Of a stretch of DNA of 64,000 nt, positions 25,601 through 37,076 are shown one piece after another. The first letter of the stretch is position 1, and every line of letters starts with the position of its first letter. The DNA lies in assembly GCF_020184175.1 (NCBI RefSeq), contig NC_065530.1, positions 620,001 through 684,000 on the forward strand, given 5' to 3'. This DNA is from Aphis gossypii. Its lineage: Eukaryota; Arthropoda; Insecta; Hemiptera; Aphididae. The notes beneath the pieces were generated by a model. The model did no database searches, was not told the origin of the DNA, and saw only the letters and a list, made by a program, of their open reading frames with translations. The position numbers and the translations under genes are program-made.

Positions 25601-28571
25601 CCAACTCCCAATACCATATGAATAAATTGACTGAGCCATAGCTATGAAAACCATTCTCATTGTGGTGGGTGATAGTATATTTATAGAGTTTTAAATTTAT
25701 GGAACAATAGTCTAATCTTTCTAGTTGTATTAATAATATGATTTTGCTATTTAAGGTTAGCATCTATAGTAATACCTAGATGTTTTACTTGTTGTACTGA
25801 AAAAATAAAAATGCAATTACACTTACTGTCATTACTATAATAACAGAAACTGTATTTATATTAAATTTATTACAATTTATGAGGTGGGCCTTAAGATAAT
25901 TATTTACAGTGGGTGACAATTTATTTATACTAAAGTTTGTTAAGCAAGTTTTTGTTAAATTAAGTTCTAGGAGATTATTATCAAACCATGTTTTGACGGT
26001 ATTTAATACATGAGTAGATTTACTATAAATATGATTTTTATTTATGTCATAATTGAGATGTCATCAGTAAAACTGAAAATTTATCCGTTACACTTTATAT
26101 TCAATAAGTCATTAATATAAACAATAAAAATAAGAGGACCCAATACAGTACCTTGTGGTATTCCATGATTTGAAATTAAATAATCGCTTAAACTGTTATT
26201 TACTCTTAAGGTAGGTACACACGGAGAGGATTTCGTTTACGTGTATAGGGTCAGCCTTGAGGCCTATGTCGGCCCGCACAGACCAAAAATCCTTTTCGAA
26301 ATTTCAAAAGGAAAAACTGCGCGGGCTGGACTGTACAGTTCAAAGTTGTTTGTGTAGTGGCACACTTACTTGTTGAATACGATTTTCTAGAAAACTACAT
26401 ATAAGGTTATTTGTATTACCCCTGATACCGTATTTTTCTAATTTGGCTAGCATTATAGAATGGTCAACAGAATCGAAAGCTTCTAAAATATATTTTAAGA
26501 TTCATTATCAAATTTTTATTTTTTTTTCAGTGCGCTAGATAAAAGTTTCTTGCTGTTTAGTAAAAAATATTACTAATAAACTAATAATTTGTGACCCGTA
26601 CATAATATACATGTGATTACGCCCGAAATCACTTTTACACTTCAATCATATACAATATACATGGATGGTCACTTACTATGCAAACATTTACACTGCACAC
26701 TTACTTAATTACCTATATTGAACTCCTTATTCAAGTCTTGTAACTATTTTGTATAATATATTACTACAGATTATAATATATATCCTATAATTATAAGTAA
26801 TACAAACTAATACATTAACAAAGTACCTATGCATTGTAATTGAAATCATACATTTTGTATGATTATATTTTTTGTGTAGGTTGGTTCTCATAATATATTT
26901 TAAATTAGTATTGGTTTCAATTTATACACGGCAGGAGGGCTGCATTTTTTTTTAAAAAATATAGATTTCCTGAACCATTCTGAAATCTAATTTATACAAA
27001 AATATAATATCTAGGTATATATACATATATAATATAATATATATTGTACATGATACTACGATGTATATGTTTTAAGATGTATGTATGGTACAATAATCCA
27101 CATTATTATTATTAAGTATTAATATGAAATAAGAAAATATGGTAACATTAAAAAAATATTTCAACATTTTCTGCTATTATTATTTTATGAAAATCACTAA
27201 TATTATGTCCTTTATCAAAGTTTAATATTGGAGTTACGTTATCACAAACTAGGATGATTAGTTTCGATAAATAATTTAATTATATATTATAGAAACATTA
27301 TGTCACATACATTTAAGAGGAAGAGAACATAACAAATTTACAGTGTTATACCACCATACACTTACGGGTCAATAACTTTGTCTCCGTTTTATAAAATATA
27401 AACGCGTGATTTATCATACCAAAAAAATCCCTTTTACTCTGTTATTGAGCAATCCAACTATTACTATAAAATTAAAATGTAAGAATATTATCAAAGGCTG
27501 TATTACTCAACCATTTTACCCTCCAAATAAATATTAAATTTTTAATAAGCTAGATTTTAGGTAGTTACCTCTTAGGTTATTTTTTAATTAAAATTTTTAA
27601 ATTATTTATTAGCATCTAAAAGCTTAAAATTCTTAATGTACCTAGGTATTATAATCCTTTTAATGATTTTTTTTTTTTTTTGTTAAGTAAAATAGAATCA
27701 CGAAAATAATTTAAATTATGTATAATCCATTTTTTACATAATATGGATAACATTTTATGAAATGGATTTTGGATTTATATAGCTATGTAAATACTTAAAA
27801 TTTCTAGGTCTATATGTTGTTTATAATAATACATATAAGATCCAAAAATTGGAACTTATTTGAAGCACATTGACAATCCAAATAATTATACATGTAATTT
27901 AAATGTCCTAAATGTCTCTTTAAACATGTAATTTAGTAATTATGCTCCAGCTTTCTTAAACATAATATTCTTATACAAATATTGACAGGCATAATAATAT
28001 AGCTAAGCCATTAACCATTATTATGCAAGATAGTGTATTAGACACTATAAGTGGTGTAATTTAAATAAAAAATGGTAAGGATGTACTGAAGTCCCTTAGT
28101 TTTTCAGTTTGTCCACAAATTACATTAATTATGAAAGTAAAAATTTCAAATCTCAAGTTGTTAATCACCCCAAGCCCCCTCTTGCAATTTTGACTACATA
28201 TATATTATATAAATACCTATATATATATGTAAACTACAGCCCTTGTAATAATGTGTTTAATGATTATTTTGGTAGGGCGCAGACGTCACGCTTATCGAAA
28301 GGTGTTCCCTATCATAGTGGGCACGTACATGATCATGTCGGCCATTCTTATTCCAATGGGCTTCATGTTCATGTCCACACTGGGTGGCAAAGCACTATTA
28401 GTCAGCAAAATGGCACTCATGGTATCGCTAATGAGCAACATCAAAAAGATATTCTCGTACGAGTACTACGTCCCGCCAGCACCTCCGGCCGGTCACCACC
28501 ACTGGAAGCGGACGCTTTTGGCACACCGCACCACCGCAAGTCCGCTATACTCGTCGTACACAACATACTGA
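13612..28571 (+). CDS. Osiris family protein (DUF1676), three exons
   Basis: Exons 13612-13880, 23344-23450 and 28276-28571 join in phase (2, then 1) to give 672 nt, or 223 residues. Residues 1-30 form a signal peptide beginning MNQLQATTMLLVVSVV. A two-Cys segment follows (FQGCNATEWPKC), then NGVRLVKTT, matching the start of Osiris proteins. Exon 2 supplies the amphipathic INRMVSFINSHSLQIDLW segment. Exon 3 opens with the basic run GRRRHAYRK and then a long hydrophobic region ending GKALLVSKMALMVSLM, the hallmark of DUF1676, followed by a Tyr/His/Pro tail. Osiris proteins are insect-specific secretory or endosomal membrane proteins of cuticle-forming cells. The introns are about 9.5 and 4.8 kb and packed with dead transposons. 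In exon 2 a later CAG acceptor at 23391 would give the same frame but remove conserved residues, so 23344 is preferred. The in-frame upstream TTG at 13585 is not a start. AATAAA follows at 28664. Confidence 0.85.
13881..15260. other. Osiris intron 1, first part
   Basis: AT-rich intronic sequence. A frame at 14952-15191 is Phe/Leu-rich and ends in poly-T. Nothing was recognised as a gene. Confidence 0.45.
15290..16640 (-). pseudogene. Degenerate LINE reverse transcriptase
   Basis: Read on the minus strand, the region aligns with the second half of a non-LTR retrotransposon polyprotein. AIPKKSAG-type and LEKAFDKVN blocks come first. Then the open stretch 16297-15863 carries GIEQGCTLSPPLFN and RFADDIAVISES (the catalytic FADD box of reverse transcriptase) followed by KINSIKTKILV. 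Beyond 15860 a C-terminal block resembling the KMVGHALRH and GKKTARRPKN motifs of LINE tails can be followed to about 15290. In-frame stops interrupt the frame at several points (for example just after AFDKVN and after DLANK), so it cannot make a functional enzyme. It lies antisense within Osiris intron 1. Confidence 0.8.
16641..18320. other. Osiris intron 1, middle part
   Basis: Three tandem TTAGG-type units occur at about 16643-16660. A less AT-rich block at 17050-17240 contains GCATGGGG and CCCCATGTGG and an AATAAA at about 17181; it may be a fragment of an LTR or DNA element. No gene was recognised. Confidence 0.4.
18325..18640. repeat. Less AT-rich block, probable mobile-element fragment
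   Basis: A compositional island in the intron starting with GTTACGCGCC, a word also present near 4330, and containing the inverted pair TCCGC...GCGGA around 18518-18537. No ORF and no clear ends were seen. Confidence 0.3.
18641..23343. other. Osiris intron 1, last part
   Basis: AT-rich sequence. A GTGGTGTAGACAGGAATTTT word followed by GAGGGGAGGG at about 19645-19690 resembles the left end of the hAT-type miniature elements seen elsewhere in the window, but no right end was found. One dispersed CAGTGAC repeat is listed separately. No gene was recognised. Confidence 0.4.
21136..21187 (+). repeat. Dispersed CAGTGAC repeat, copy 2
   Basis: This copy has ACAGTGACCCACTCGATACC followed by AGCAGAACGGTACTTACCTG, the fullest match to the copy at 41620. 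It lies in Osiris intron 1. Confidence 0.5.
24040..24372. repeat. Less AT-rich block in Osiris intron 2
   Basis: This stretch stands out by composition (GTGGTCGGGGATGACCCG near its start, and GGGCTGACTTGGAGTTCG further on). It has no ORF and no recognised termini. It is likely an old transposon fragment. Confidence 0.3.
24540..24731 (-). CDS. Candidate nested secreted cysteine-rich peptide (exon)
   Basis: On the minus strand an ATG at 24731 opens a frame that begins with a strong signal peptide (FLIALLFISFIVTNRIVLG) and continues into a short Cys-rich segment containing ICPKSWPVSNPLCCLVK and YPSGC. The amino-acid content changes to low-complexity Tyr/Ile codons after about residue 60, where a TGTAG|GTACAT donor-like site occurs at about 24530, so the exon probably stops there. 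The frame remains open to 24375 but that part reads a TA/TG-rich repeat. A CAG acceptor lies inside the first codons (after ACATTTACAG), so the real start may be in an upstream exon. The gene lies antisense within Osiris intron 2. The family was not recognised; the signal peptide plus the Cys pattern argues for a small secreted peptide, but one exon without transcripts is weak evidence. Confidence 0.35.
25255..26510 (-). pseudogene. Degenerate Jockey-like LINE reverse transcriptase
   Basis: On the minus strand, blocks typical of a Jockey/I-group reverse transcriptase occur in the right order. They are FDSVDHSIMLAKLEKYGIRG and FLENRIQQVS near 26490-26370, then GIPQGTVLGPLIFIVYINDL near 26170-26085, FTDDIS near 26060, and finally the C-terminal AMAQSIYSYGIGSWGG block near 25640-25595 with its Leu/Lys-rich follow-up. 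Stops and frame changes separate the blocks, so it is inactive. A separate hairpin element at about 26205-26385 splits the frame between the second and third blocks. It lies within Osiris intron 2. Confidence 0.75.
26205..26385. mobile_element. Hairpin-forming miniature element inserted in the LINE
   Basis: This stretch interrupts the LINE open frame and differs sharply from it in composition. It contains nested inverted repeats: GGCCCGCACAG against CTGCGCGGGCT and, at the centre, TCCTTTTCGAAATTTCAAAAGGA-like symmetry. Its outer ends, GGTAGGTACACACGG and the complement of CACACTTACTT, are weakly complementary. Exact ends and target duplication were not resolved. Confidence 0.5.
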
Positions 28572-28663
28572 AATCGCAATAATACCACAAATATATACAA
28601 TAAGATTTCAAACGGCATTTAGCGAAATAAGCCCATATGAAATTCGATCCTCCGAATTATAAT

Positions 28664-28669
28664 AATAAA
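28664..28669 (+). terminator. Poly(A) signal of the Osiris gene
   Basis: AATAAA lies 93 bp after the Osiris stop codon. AT-rich DNA has many such hexamers, but the distance is suitable. Confidence 0.4.
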
Positions 28670-28699
28670 TAGGTATTATTTATGTCTTGAAAAAAGTTT

Positions 28700-31600
28700 G
28701 TGTTAATAATTTATTATGATTTACATGTTATTCTATAATAACCATAGATAAGTGATACATTCGTAAAATATTGTACAACGTATGCGTTAAAACTATTTAT
28801 TTTATTTATTGTCAATATATTATGGAGTAAACGATTTTATATATTGCAAAAAAATGAACATGTTGACGTTTGATTGAATTGCAACCGTGAGTATATATTA
28901 TGTAAATAATATACACTTATTTTTGTTTATTTTATTATACACTTACATAAATATCGATCTTGTAAGTGACCACTTGCTTATTGCGTTAGATTCTGCGAGT
29001 ACCTCTAAGTAAAATGTGACAATTGAATCTTTTTCAAATGGTTATAAACTGCGATAAAACACTCTACACGGTATATTCCGAAAACCCATAAATTGCATAC
29101 CTATATAGTATACATAATCATAGTGTAAACTAGCAAACTACAATAAAATATGTACTATATTAATTAGTTATTTTTATAGTAACAACTTATAACTTATAAA
29201 GGTGAATGAGAGTCAAGTGATTTTTATTAGCATATTATATTTTATATAGGATACCATAATTAGTCCTCGAAGGAACAAAAGTAAATGCCCTCACTGTTTT
29301 CAGTACTTTTGTTTTCAAATTGGGAAAATCTAACAAATCGACAGAAAATGGAAATAGGTACTTTTCACTTATATGTGCACTAGTATTTGATTTTAAATAA
29401 TTATACCTACCTATATTATTAATGAAAATTAATGAATTTATAAATCAATAATTTATTTTATTTTACTTAAAATATTTATTTATCATCAACATTTTTCTAA
29501 AAAATATTTATTGTACTCAAATTAAATATATTTATGTTGTATGGGTATTTTATACAAATTATTTTAAAGACCCTATATTTTTATCAAATATTTATATTAG
29601 AATTTTTTAAACAAGGTTTGGAAAAAAAATTCAATAAATATTTGTTCTTTTTATAAATATTAACTTTTTATATTCTTTTAAAATGTTTTAAATTGTTTTC
29701 GATTTATGTTGATAACATTTTTGTTTCTAGATTAAAAATAATAAAATGTTTCTACAACAGTCAAAGTCAAATTATTCACAATAAGACATTTTTTATAAAC
29801 ATTTGAAGTTCAAATTTTATATTTTTACTTAAAATAATTATTTTTCAATTAACTATTGTAGTATTTTATTTTGTAATTTAAAATATATTAATCTTAGATA
29901 ATTGAAGATTTTTGCAATTATAGTCCTAGGTAGATATTCAAATTAATATTTTATCATCGCAATAAAATTTAAAAAAATATTCATACTAATTTATCTTAAT
30001 AGGTAAGCTATTTATATCATGGATAGTGATTCTACACTTCTACAGTGTATCGAAATTCTCTTGTAAGTTGTAACTTATGGTGAATAATATTATAAATTAG
30101 AACATATATCCTTATTAATAATATTATGTGTATTATTTTTAGCAAAAATTAATTCTATTATTAATTAGTATAACTAAAAAAAATTAATATATTATGAAGT
30201 ATAAATAGAAGGTAATACACCGTTAAAATTTATCCATTTTCGTAATGATTTATTATTGAATTAAAATTTAACACATCCATAACAGTGACCTACTTAATGC
30301 CAATTTATACACTTGTAATCTACTATACAGCAGAACAAGTTTTTATAATTGCAATATAATAATACTTTTATTTTTTTACAAATACGTTATAGCTTGAATT
30401 TTTTATTAAATTCAATAATATTATGATAATATCGATGAATATTTTATTATTATTATTATTATTATTATTACATACATAATATAATTTTGAGATGTATCAC
30501 ATTACATAGAAAATATAATTCAAACAATTTTAATTGTATCTAATATTGAAAAATAACTGCTATTTCATTTTAATATTAATATTATTTTCTTGTTGTAATT
30601 TAGTGATGTAACTATAAGAATCTGAAATAATGGTCAGTGTAAATTAGATCAATTATTTTCAAACTGGGTGTTGCAAGCATTTTCTAAGTGTACCGTAAAA
30701 TTTTTGTGGAAATAACAGTGCCATGATTTAAAAAAATCGTATTTCCGCTAAATTAGATTATAATTTATAACATAAACGTTAGGTAATCACAGTCGTCAGT
30801 CACTTTTCAGCCGTGTCGAAACTGTTTGTCATTCCTAAAATTGAAAAATTCTATGAAAAATGTTATTTATAGTTTATAATATGTAATAAATTGGTCTAAA
30901 CGTCTTCATACGCTGTGTATAACAACGTATACAATTACTGAATTAGTCACAAAATTAATTTCAAACCGGTCGTTTTTTGCTGTATTTGCTGTATTAGGTA
31001 TACTTGAATACTATACATAGTACATACCTCTTCGATTTTATCCCAGTGTAAATCTTATAATGTTTATAATTTTATTTTTCAATATAATTATATTATTTTA
31101 ATGATTATAGTCCTTCAAATAGTATTCATTTCAGCTTAATGTAAGGAAAATGTTGAATCAAATAAGTTGAAAAAAAAATATAGAATTGAAAATTCGCTGT
31201 TGTAGTCACTAATTTTCTAAAATAAAATTACGTTTTTCAAATTGTTTTTAATTCTAAATATAGGTAGTACGACATAATAATTATGTGGTATTCAGTTTAC
31301 AGAGTTCGTATATTACCGATGTTCCTATGTAGCCTAAGTCTTGAGAAATCATGAAGCCTGCAGACTAATCAGTAAATAAGTCTGTCCATTTGAAAATATA
31401 AACATAACACAAGGTAATACTTTAAACATGCAATAGACAAATAATGGCGTAAACTGTGACTGATAGAATTCAAATATTTGTATTTCTGAAATTGTTTACG
31501 ATTTTCGTAACATATTATACTTTTTGACTGTCCGTCCTTAGTTTCCAAACGTTTGATTTTGTTTGTATATTGTTAATAATTATTATTGTTATTATTATTA

Positions 31601-34160
31601 TTATTATTATTGTTTACGCACTATGGAAATGTTACAAGGTATAACAAATATGATACTAGGAAATATAGTAACATAGATACAATATACAGTACAATTAGGT
31701 AAAAGACAGTAAAAATAATTAATATTACGATAAATAGTTAACTAATATATAAGTTGAGGTAGTATAATATATAGTGGCCTAAGAATTAATTGTTATTTGC
31801 AGTTCTGAGCATGCAATTAAGAGGGAGATTGTGTCCGTAAGAGGTCTATTGGTTAAAATATAAAATTTGGATTAGTTAGGTAATAATAATATAATTGTTA
31901 TAATTGTGTATAATTGTATACAATTATGTAGAATAATTTAACTGTCAGGTTGTAGTAATGTTATACTAAAAGCTAATTAATAAGAAAAAATTATTTTTTT
32001 GGTAATTTTATTGTTGCTCAAATATAGTTGATAAAAATAGGTTTTTGGGAATAATGGTTTTTTGTTTTTTTTTTTTAATTTTAATAAAATTGAATTCTAT
32101 TCATTACACATATTACACATGCAGTAATGAGGCCAACTGAAAGTTAGGGAAATCTCGATATTTTTTTAAATAAATCTCATTTAAAAAAATTAAGTAACCG
32201 CTCTGTTATAGCGTAACCTCATCATTAAACATTAAGTCACTATGATGTTGTATGTGTTAAATTTTAATTCAACGTGATTCGTATAATTTATAATGAATAA
32301 GCAACATTTAGCTTAAATACAATAAAAAAACAACTTTCAAATTTAACTCAGTGAAGTGAAATAGTATAACAATAATATTTATTTATTACACATGCATTAT
32401 AAGCTCATTCAACTATTTTAAACTAAGCCAAACACGAATGTATTCAAACATAACTTTAAAAGAATAAAAAAGTAACATTTTTTTAATTATTTTTTTTATT
32501 GGATGCATTAAAAAAATGCAATTTAAACAAAACAATGATGTTTAGAAAAGCCTAAGCATAATAATATAGTGTTTATATTTTATGTATAGGATATAAAACA
32601 AGGTATTGAAGACCATATTATTAGATACATGGTACTCACTCTGAACAGTCTGAATCAATTTATTTTTACTTAAAAATGTTTTTGAAAATGTTATTACTTT
32701 ATTAGGTATCAAAAAAGCTAATATAAACATTTAATAAAATTTAAAATTACTAAATTACGAAATTATTTGTTTTTAAATTATACCGAATAAAAAAAAATTA
32801 ATACTTGTATTGAGTAAAATTTCCTATATTTTCTTAACTCTAACTTTTTGAAAAGTATACAGGAGAATATTGCCTAGCAAATTACTAATTAAATCAAATA
32901 TTCTAACAGGAATAACCCTCAATGTTAAAAATTGTAGAATATTTATTATTCATTAATGATTCAAAAGGTTATAATAGACATAACAATAAATAAAAATTAT
33001 TACATTCATTGGTCCGTTCCGAATCTAAAAAATGTAATAGTCAATAGGTTAGGTAAATTGTGTTTTAAATTACTCTTACAGTATAATAATTTAATTTTAA
33101 ATGACTAAATGAGTAATGAGCATCATGCATATAAAAATGCGTTTGTTATTATTGTTAGTTTAAATTATGATACAAATTTCTGTTGATCTAATTATAAATA
33201 AAAATTTGATAATACACTGGGTAGATACTATACAGATATAGACTTCATAAGCATATTATAATATATTAATTATTAATATATAATAATACATTATATTATA
33301 CTGTACTATTTGTACATTAATATAGTTTAAGAAAATATTTGTATAATTTTTAATTAGGTATCTAATATTAAAATCATAATATATTTTGTAAAATATCTAA
33401 AAATGTAAAAAATAATGAAAGTAAGTGCAAATATTAAATAAACTACATATTAATTCAAATATCTATAGTGTATTTTTAGGTGGAAATTCATAACACACAT
33501 GCATTGCCCATAAACTAAATAATACTATACTGTTTATACAATAATATAATATCGTTTATTACGAAGAACCAAAATTTACATTATTTAAATTTTATATTTA
33601 CATAATTTTTAAGTAATAGTTTATAAAATTCAGTAAAAAAAATCAACACAAATTGGCTTGTTTTGCATTCAATATTATCGTGTTTACCATTTACCAGGTA
33701 CGTCTGTACCTCATTTACCTTTAATTGTATGACACTTCAGTGACAATAATAAAGAAACAAAAAGTCTGCGAGTCGATGATGTAGATAGGATAAATTTTAG
33801 TAGCCGAAGGACGCCAATTTTACAGAATTCATATCATAATAATATAATATTATGATTATGCAACTTTGGACGAGCATACGGACAACCGGTTTTCGAACAT
33901 AAGAAGACCAAACAAAAAAACACATACACACACAAATAAAAAAATTACGATTATTACAATTTAAAATAAAATACGTTTAATATCTGTTAAAATTTTTTTT
34001 TTTTTAAATTGTAGTAATAAAAACCTTGGAACAGAGATGAAACATTTATCAGTAGGAGGAGTTTATCGTATTCAAAATCCATAAAAAATTCTTTCATCCC
34101 AAATTACTGGTTTTTGACAATATTTTTTGCTGGAGACAATCCAATAGATTTGAGCGCCCG
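28700..34160. other. Intergenic region between the Osiris and cuticular-type genes
   Basis: About 5.4 kb of AT-rich DNA with no supported gene. It holds a dispersed repeat copy at 30292, ATT triplet runs near 30448-30470 and 31583-31612, and T or A homopolymers. All open frames are short and of AT-driven composition. Confidence 0.5.
30292..30338 (+). repeat. Dispersed CAGTGAC repeat, copy 3
   Basis: This copy has ACAGTGACCTACTTAATGCC followed by ACTATACAGCAGAACAAG. It shares the upstream ATTAAAATTTAACA-type flank with the copies at 3772 and 41620. Confidence 0.5.
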
Positions 34161-34166
34161 CAAGTG

Positions 34167-34193
34167 TATATATAGTAAATGCCGATGTTCAGT
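34167..34193 (+). promoter_or_regulatory. TATA box and initiator of the cuticular-type gene
   Basis: TATATATAG at 34167-34175 is followed by the arthropod initiator TCAGT at 34189-34193. The 24-bp spacing from the TATA start to the initiator A is slightly short; CCAGTC at 34201 is an alternative start. The predicted 5' UTR is about 75 nt to the ATG at 34267. Confidence 0.5.
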
Positions 34194-34266
34194 AAAGTAT
34201 CCAGTCAATCGGTAGATGTGGAACTGAACAGTACCAACAAGCAAGAAGGCAAAAGTGACAAGCATT

Positions 34267-37076
34267 ATGGCTTCCAGTGCTATGGTGAGAACGAACAAGA
34301 CATTATTGTTATTTTAAGCTTACCATACGTCCATACTTCAATATCTAAACGACTTATGTATCATACTAGGTACTAGGTACAAATAATTTAAATAAAAAAG
34401 TTCAAAATTATGTACCTACACCTATGTAAACAAGAATCCAATTTTAATCGTCTTAGTGTCTTAATATCTTAGTACCTATTCTTTATTTAGTAGATCTTTA
34501 CATATTTTAAACGTGGTAATGAATAGCAATGTTTAAAATTATCTAAATTATTATAATCAATGTAAATATTTTTTTTCGAAACTAATCTTTCATTAAATGT
34601 AGTTTGAAACTTTTTAAATATTTTCCCTTTATAATTATTATTATTAAAATCTGTAAATAAAAGTATAAAAAAGGTAATACCTACTGATTAATAATATATT
34701 AGATAATAATAATGGAGTATGGACTTATAGATAAGTACTAGGTACATACACTAAAAATATATGATATTTTTTAATATTTGAATTTATTATTTTATTCAGT
34801 TGTTGATTGTAATATTGTGTATTATTATAATTTTTAAAACACCTATTGATTACATTGATATTAAGCATAATATGATTATAAATTTATAACTTAAAAATAA
34901 ATAAATATTGAAAAATATAAACTTAATTCATATCATAAATTACACTTGTACATAAATAACTGTTAGATAGAGAAAAACAAATATACAGAAAAATATTTGA
35001 TATTGTTGTGGAACACTTTACGGTATATCGTTATAACATATAAGTTATGAGTTATAACAGCATTATGTGTGGAAGAGTTAAAAATGTTATACACCTATTA
35101 GTTATTACTTATTCATTATTTTCAATCAAGTATAGATAATTAATATATAACCGCAGTGACACAGAATTAAATTTAATTTCAATAATTTTTTATAACTCAT
35201 AGGTACCTACATAATTTATTATTAAAATAACTGTAGTAAATAAATGTACCTATACATAATTTTAATCATCATTACTTTTTTTCAGATCCAAATAGCTTGT
35301 CTAGGACTTTTAGTTGTGTCCACCGCATTTGCGGACGTTAAGCCCGCAAATAAGGAAGAGAAGAAAAGAGACACTTTATTCAACCCATCATTCTCATTTG
35401 GAGCAAAGACATTTGGTTCATCTGCTCCATTCGCATTTGGTAGCTCGTATTCGACAACTGCTGCACCATTCAAATCCGTTTCTTACAGCTCTACACCAGC
35501 TCCGTTCGCATTCGGTAACTCTTTCGCGTCGAATGCCTACTCCAACGCCGCTGCAGCTCAATCTTTCGATGGAGCATCATTCATTGGATCTTCCACACCA
35601 GCTCCATTATTCGATGGATCTTTCGGTTCTTCCACCCCAGCTACATTAATTGGTTCATCTACACCAGCACCTTTCTTATCTGGTGCCGCAGTATCCAGTG
35701 CTGCATTATCGGATTCAAGCTTTTCGTATTCTTCCACCCCCGCTTCAGTCTTATTAGCCGGAGCTTCACCAGTTGTGTCATCCACCCCAGAACCCGTTGT
35801 TCTGAACAGATCACCGGCTTTTGCTACATCATACGGTTCATACTACTCAGCTTTCGCTCCATCATATTCTCAAGGAGCAATCGTAAAGTCTGACTCAATT
35901 AGCCACGATGCTGTAGAAGTACCAGCTGTTGCTAACGCCCCAGCACCTCATCACGAAGTTACCATCACCAAGGAAGTTCCAGTTCCATACTACGTCCAAG
36001 TCGAAAAAAGAGTTCCATACCCCGTTTTGGTTCGTGTACCACACCCATACCAAGTCACTGTAGAAAAACACGTACCATACGCTGTACGCGTTAATGTAGA
36101 CCGTCCAATTCACGTTCCTCAGCCATATCCAGTTGAAGTTGAGAAGAGAGTGCCATACCCAGTTGAAAAGCCAGTACCTTATGAAGTGAAAGTCCCAGTC
36201 GACAGGCCATACCCAGTTCATGTTCCAGTCGAGAAACCCGTCCCGTACGCAGTTGAAAAGCCCGTCCCATACCCAGTGCGAGTCAATGTTGACAGACCTT
36301 ACCCAGTAGAGAAACCAGTTCCATACCCAGTAGCTGTCGAAAAGCCAGTACCATACGCCGTAGAAAAAGCTGTGCCATACCCAGTAGAAAAATTAGTCCC
36401 ATATGCCGTTGAAAAGAGGGTTCCCTATCCAGTAAGGTACGACGTTCCCGTTAAAGTTCCAGTGCCAGTAGAAGTTAAGGTTCCAGTATCCGTGGACAGA
36501 CCAGTCCCGTACCCAGTAGAAAAGAGAGTGCCATACCCAGTCCAAGTCCCAGTTGAAGTCAAGGTCCCAGTCCCGGTCGCAGCCCCAGCTCAACGTTTCG
36601 CCACTGTCCACTATTATCAACAATCTCCAGTCGCTTTAGGATATGAATCCAGTCAAGCTCTTATTGGTCAATCTGGTTACAAAGCGTTCTCATCTGGTTT
36701 AGCTCAAGGTACTGGTAGTGCATTCTACAGCTCTACTCCAGCTACTGGTAGTGCATTCTACAGCTCTACTGCTAGCCCAATAACCACATACAGTTCTTCT
36801 GCCAGCCCGGCTGGATTCTTCGGCTCAAACGTGGTCCAAGAAGGTTTCGTTAGCTCATCTGCAGCGCCTTTCAATTTCGGTCAACAATCTTTCTTAGGAT
36901 CTTCGACACCAGCCCCATTCAACACTTTCTCCGCTGACTCAATATCATCTGATGTATCATCTCTAATCAAGTCCGCTAGCATCGGATCTGCCAGTCAAGA
37001 GGAGATCGCCACCGGAGATGCAACCTTAAAGTCACAGGAATTAAAAGCTAACAACTTTGATGTTGTCAAGAAATAG
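34267..37076 (+). CDS. Val/Pro-rich VPYPV-repeat cuticular-type structural protein
   Basis: Two exons, 34267-34284 (MASSAM, donor GTGAGA) and 35286-37076 (acceptor TTTTCAG), join in phase 0 to give a 602-residue protein. Residues 1-22 form a signal peptide (MASSAMIQIACLGLLVVSTA then FA). Residues 40-190 are Ser/Ala/Phe-rich with repeated SSTPAP motifs. Residues 230-440 are a continuous array of short VEKPVPYPV and VKVPVPVEV units in which basic or acidic residues alternate with VPYPV. The C-terminus returns to SSTPA and GxAFYSS repeats. This architecture is typical of insect extracellular structural proteins of cuticle. No chitin-binding Rebers-Riddiford consensus is seen, so it belongs to the low-complexity rather than the CPR class. 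Exon 1 is inferred from phase, signal-peptide continuity and the TATA/initiator just upstream. An ATG inside the intron read-through at 35244 is not needed. Confidence 0.85.

Noticed and set aside
28109..28582. 157-codon plus frame overlapping Osiris exon 3
   Set aside because: It is in a different frame from the exon that carries the conserved GKALLVSKMALM segment and the in-phase splice acceptor.
34104..34298. Minus-strand frame with a hydrophobic start resembling a signal peptide (MLVTFAFLLVGTV)
   Set aside because: It lies antisense to the TATA box, initiator and first exon of the plus-strand cuticular-type gene, which has a phase-perfect exon partner. The minus frame has no partner exon or promoter.
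35282..36623. Several minus-strand and alternate plus-strand frames across the cuticular-type gene
   Set aside because: They are shadows of a long repetitive coding exon; their Trp/Asn- or Pro/His-rich composition is the complement of VPYPV codons.
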